Source of the DNA: Chloroflexota bacterium
GTDB lineage: Bacteria > Chloroflexota > Dehalococcoidia > Lucifugimonadales > Lucifugimonadaceae
DNA: 8,750 nucleotides
Direction: 5' to 3'
NCBI GenBank assembly: GCA_002730795.1
Contig: PCAX01000048.1
Span: 1-8,750, forward strand
Shown piece by piece: positions 7,376 through 8,750 of this stretch. Position numbers and translations under genes: made by a program. Positions within the stretch are counted from its first letter, which is position 1. Each line of letters starts with the position of its first letter. Below the pieces are notes generated by a model, which was given only the letters and a program-made list of their open reading frames with translations, did not search any database and was not told where the DNA came from.

Positions 7376-8077
7376 TCAATGATGGCAAACCACACAATCA
7401 GTAGGAGCTCCATTATCTCTGTGGCAATCGACGCATTGACCCATTTTTAATGCTTCCACTTGCTTAACTTGTTCCATGCTGGCTACATCTCCATGACACG
7501 TAGAACAAACCCCTGCAGCTCCTTCCGTAACTCCACTCGAGCTATTTTTTATTTTGTTTGGATTTTGCATCAGGTACGTAATATGTGATTCGTGGACAAA
7601 TCTTACATGATCAGGCAATCTGTGCACCCTTTTCCAATTAATAGGCGATGAGGCCGCGTCCAAGAGTCCTCCACTTTCTCTAAGTTTAGTTAATTCTGTA
7701 CTATCTTTGGATCCAATAACTTTATGACAAGTCGTACATAATCCTACCGATGGAACACCAGCATTGGGTTGGGTTGTTACGGTTCTATGGCAGAAGGTGC
7801 AATCCATACCCAAACCGGTCATAGGTGTACCGTCAGTAGAAACATGATCCAGTTCTTTAACGCTAGCGTGCACGGTATGAGGAAAATGTATGGGCTGTTC
7901 GAAGGTTTGTTCGAAACCCATTACTGGAATGGGTTGACCCCACCAAGCGGTTATTATAAAAGCGACGAAGGCTCCCAAAACAGCGAAGACCGACAAACCC
8001 CCGATGGCGAGTACCGGTATCAGAATCTTAAGCCAGTTATTTGACGTGTTTTTTTTCTTTTCGAGTTTTGGTTGCAA
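7376..8077 (-). CDS. actA: ActA: membrane-anchored pentaheme cytochrome c subunit of Alternative Complex III
   Basis: A 233-residue protein with an uncleaved-looking N-terminal anchor (basic residues 4-9, hydrophobic helix about 17-45) and a periplasmic domain with five heme c motifs: CTFCH (93-97), CTTCH (114-118), CSTCH (191-195), CVDCH (215-219) and CVVCH (228-232, two residues before the end). Histidines at 64, 67, 70, 157, 162 and 165 (IHFPHTVH, DHVRFVHESH) are good candidates for distal ligands, as expected for bis-His hemes. Five hemes, the single anchor and the position just before actB match ActA, which wires ActB and ActE together. The start appears to be TTG at 8077: an in-frame TAA lies about nine codons upstream, no ATG or GTG lies between, and the first downstream ATG (Met53) is past the anchor helix. 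No convincing Shine-Dalgarno is seen. A NapC- or c7-type cytochrome is less likely given the neighbours. Confidence 0.92.
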   Translation of the reverse strand: MQPKLEKKKNTSNNWLKILIPVLAIGGLSVFAVLGAFVAFIITAWWGQPIPVMGFEQTFEQPIHFPHTVHASVKELDHVSTDGTPMTGLGMDCTFCHRTVTTQPNAGVPSVGLCTTCHKVIGSKDSTELTKLRESGGLLDAASSPINWKRVHRLPDHVRFVHESHITYLMQNPNKIKNSSSGVTEGAAGVCSTCHGDVASMEQVKQVEALKMGQCVDCHRDNGAPTDCVVCHH

Positions 8078-8134
8078 AATATATAGTTTCCGTTTGATAT
8101 TTTATTATGGTGGTTATCGCATTGAATAAATCGT

Positions 8135-8425
8135 TTACTGCCACCAACGCGGGTAACTTGCTTTCAAAAAATCTAAATGGTTTATAAATAAATAAAAAAA
8201 TATCAAAATACCCACAACTGCAAGCAATCCAACTGCATATAACATGGGTCTTATTTTGGTCCAGCTTTTTGGAATTGTGTTTGTATCAACTGCTGAAGGT
8301 ATTATTGCGTGGGCGAAAAGAAGGCTCGGACCAGCGATGAGGGAACAGGCTAGGGCTAACCATAGCATCTTCAAACTAAAACTAACCTGTGCCCACTGGT
8401 CCGTTGTGAGCGATTGAGGGTCCAT
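8135..8425 (-). CDS. Small two-helix membrane protein leading the ACIII operon (candidate accessory subunit)
   Basis: This gene is not recognised as a named family. From ATG 8425 it encodes 96 residues (MDPQSLTTDQWAQ onward); from the longer GTG at 8473 it encodes 112. Two membrane helices are visible, around KMLWLALACSLIAGPSLLF and MLYAVGLLAVVGILIFFYLF, separated by about 25 polar residues; the protein ends in SYPRWWQ. No cysteine motif, heme site or catalytic motif is present. ATG 8425 is preferred because GGGGAG lies 11 nt upstream, whereas the GTG overlaps the only nearby GGAG. It is 57 bp ahead of actA, same strand, so co-transcription is likely. Some ACIII complexes contain extra small subunits (for example ActG in Chloroflexus, from memory). 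This could be such a subunit or an assembly factor. The gene call is confident, the function is not. Confidence 0.75.
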   Translation of the reverse strand: MDPQSLTTDQWAQVSFSLKMLWLALACSLIAGPSLLFAHAIIPSAVDTNTIPKSWTKIRPMLYAVGLLAVVGILIFFYLFINHLDFLKASYPRWWQ

Positions 8426-8427
8426 TG

Positions 8428-8463
8428 TTAGGCAAGCTCCCCGTAGAATAGATATTTTTTCAT
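8428..8463 (-). other. Possible leader peptide ORF (11 codons) before the first operon gene
   Basis: On the minus strand an ATG at 8463, preceded at 9 nt by GGAG, opens MKKYLFYGELA and stops with TAA at 8430-8428, two bases before ATG 8425. Its last codons contain the GGGGAG site of the next gene. The arrangement fits a translated leader coupled to the first operon gene. It is mutually exclusive with the GTG-8473 start of the membrane protein, which uses another frame. Chance occurrence is quite possible. Confidence 0.3.
8437..8442 (-). promoter_or_regulatory. Shine-Dalgarno GGGGAG for the small membrane protein
   Basis: Minus-strand GGGGAG lies 11 nt before ATG 8425, slightly longer than ideal spacing. 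It lies within the codons that the longer GTG-started form would use, so it argues for the shorter protein. Confidence 0.45.
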
Positions 8464-8471
8464 CGAGTGAC

Positions 8472-8512
8472 ACTCCAGAAACAGTCGCGAAAACGCCGTC
8501 CTTTTTTGGAGT
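8472..8512 (-). promoter_or_regulatory. Potential 5' leader hairpin covering a GGAG site
   Basis: Inverted arms ACTCCA (8472-8477) and TGGAGT (8507-8512), both on the plus strand, can pair in the minus-strand transcript. A small inner hairpin GCG-AAAA-CGC (8487-8496) lies inside. The 3' arm in the RNA contains the GGAG preceding ATG 8463, so pairing would hide it. Six base pairs over a 29-nt loop is weak by itself. Confidence 0.25.
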
Positions 8513-8523
8513 CTAGAGAAAAA

Positions 8524-8553
8524 ATTATCATGAACATTTATGTATGTCTACAA
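8524..8553 (-). promoter_or_regulatory. Candidate sigma-70-type promoter for the operon
   Basis: On the minus strand, GATAAT (8529-8524; five of six matches to TATAAT) is preceded by TTGTAG (8553-8548; three of six matches to TTGACA) with an 18-nt spacer. Transcription would start near 8517, about 90 nt before ATG 8425. The -35 match is poor and AT-rich DNA gives such hits by chance, but this is the best candidate in the upstream region. Confidence 0.3.
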
Positions 8554-8560
8554 ATACATA
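8539..8560. repeat. 7-bp inverted repeat TATGTAT-N8-ATACATA (operator candidate)
   Basis: Perfect arms TATGTAT (8539-8545) and ATACATA (8554-8560) flank an 8-bp centre. The dyad contains the -35 element of the promoter candidate, a position where a repressor or activator dimer could act. No known regulator consensus is recognised. Confidence 0.35.
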
Positions 8561-8663
8561 GCCTTTGATTGACTTCTAAAAGTTAATCTCAGTATTATGT
8601 GAACTTAAAAATCAAATTTACTTGCCGATTGGCGCCTTACAGGAACACGGTTTTAATAAGAAA

Positions 8664-8689
8664 GATATAGAACCTTATTGATATAGAAC
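8664..8689. repeat. Direct repeat: two copies of GATATAGAAC, 16-bp period
   Basis: Identical 10-mers lie at 8664-8673 and 8680-8689, separated by CTTATT. The first copy is also framed by AATAAG (8655-8660) and CTTATT (8674-8679), a 6-bp inverted pair. The sites lie 135-165 bp upstream of the promoter candidate. A tandem regulator site is possible; no family is recognised. Confidence 0.35.
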
Positions 8690-8750
8690 ATCAGGTGTGA
8701 AAGACTGTAGTTGCGTATTCACTTTGGGTATATATAACTGGGAAATTACC

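Larger units (their letters stand above)
8474..8750. other. Non-coding upstream region of the operon
   Basis: No convincing complete gene is present in either strand. The region holds the promoter candidate, the dyad, the direct repeat and the leader hairpin described separately. On the minus strand one frame is open from the right edge to a TGA at 8693-8691 (19 codons, ending TTVFHT). This could be the end of an upstream gene but is too short to claim. No tRNA or rho-independent terminator is visible. Confidence 0.6.

Noticed and set aside
8691..8750. Possible C-terminus of an upstream minus-strand gene (19 codons to TGA)
   Set aside because: A second frame is also open over the same stretch, and 19 codons without a motif is not evidence of coding. 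The flanking sequence would be needed.

Overview
The window is almost entirely one leftward (minus-strand) operon for Alternative Complex III (ACIII, the Act quinol:cytochrome c / electron-acceptor oxidoreductase). This membrane complex replaces the bc1 complex in many bacteria. The identification rests on several agreeing signals: a membrane-anchored pentaheme cytochrome (ActA), a Tat-exported molybdopterin-fold protein with no cysteine cluster motif (ActB, B1 part), a four-cluster ferredoxin (ActB, B2 part), two ten-helix NrfD-type membrane proteins (ActC and a paralogue), a DUF3341-type ActD, and a lipoprotein monoheme cytochrome c (ActE).

Layout in transcription order, right to left: 8474-8750 is non-coding upstream DNA with a weak promoter candidate, a dyad and a 10-bp direct repeat. 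Then come a small two-helix membrane protein (8135-8425, possibly starting at 8473), ActA (7376-8077), ActB1 (5027-7342), ActB2 (4226-4978), an ActF-like NrfD protein (2809-4233), ActC (1419-2837), ActD (899-1408), ActE (297-899), and the N-terminal 71 codons of a CcmH-family cytochrome c maturation protein (213 to the left edge). Gene junctions are tight: an 8-bp overlap for B2/ActF-like, a TGATG stop-start for ActD/ActE, and an ActD ribosome binding site overlapping the ActC stop codon.

In the working model, quinol is oxidised at ActC. Electrons pass through the iron-sulfur clusters of B2 to the hemes of ActA and ActE, and then to a terminal oxidase or soluble carrier not encoded here. CcmH belongs to the machinery that attaches heme to CxxCH cytochromes, so its place behind two c-type cytochrome genes makes functional sense.

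The operon differs from the textbook actABCDEF layout in three ways: actB is split into two genes, the second NrfD protein lies before ActC instead of at the operon end, and a small membrane protein gene leads the operon. The DNA is AT-rich, Shine-Dalgarno sequences are weak or absent at several genes, and two genes appear to start with TTG. A Gram-negative-type or Chloroflexota-like aerobic bacterium (for example a marine lineage) is plausible, but the taxonomic guess is weak and made from memory of family architecture. I see no tRNA, rRNA, mobile element or CRISPR array. ACIII itself is a known system. What may be new is the small leading subunit, the leader region and the split/duplicated architecture.
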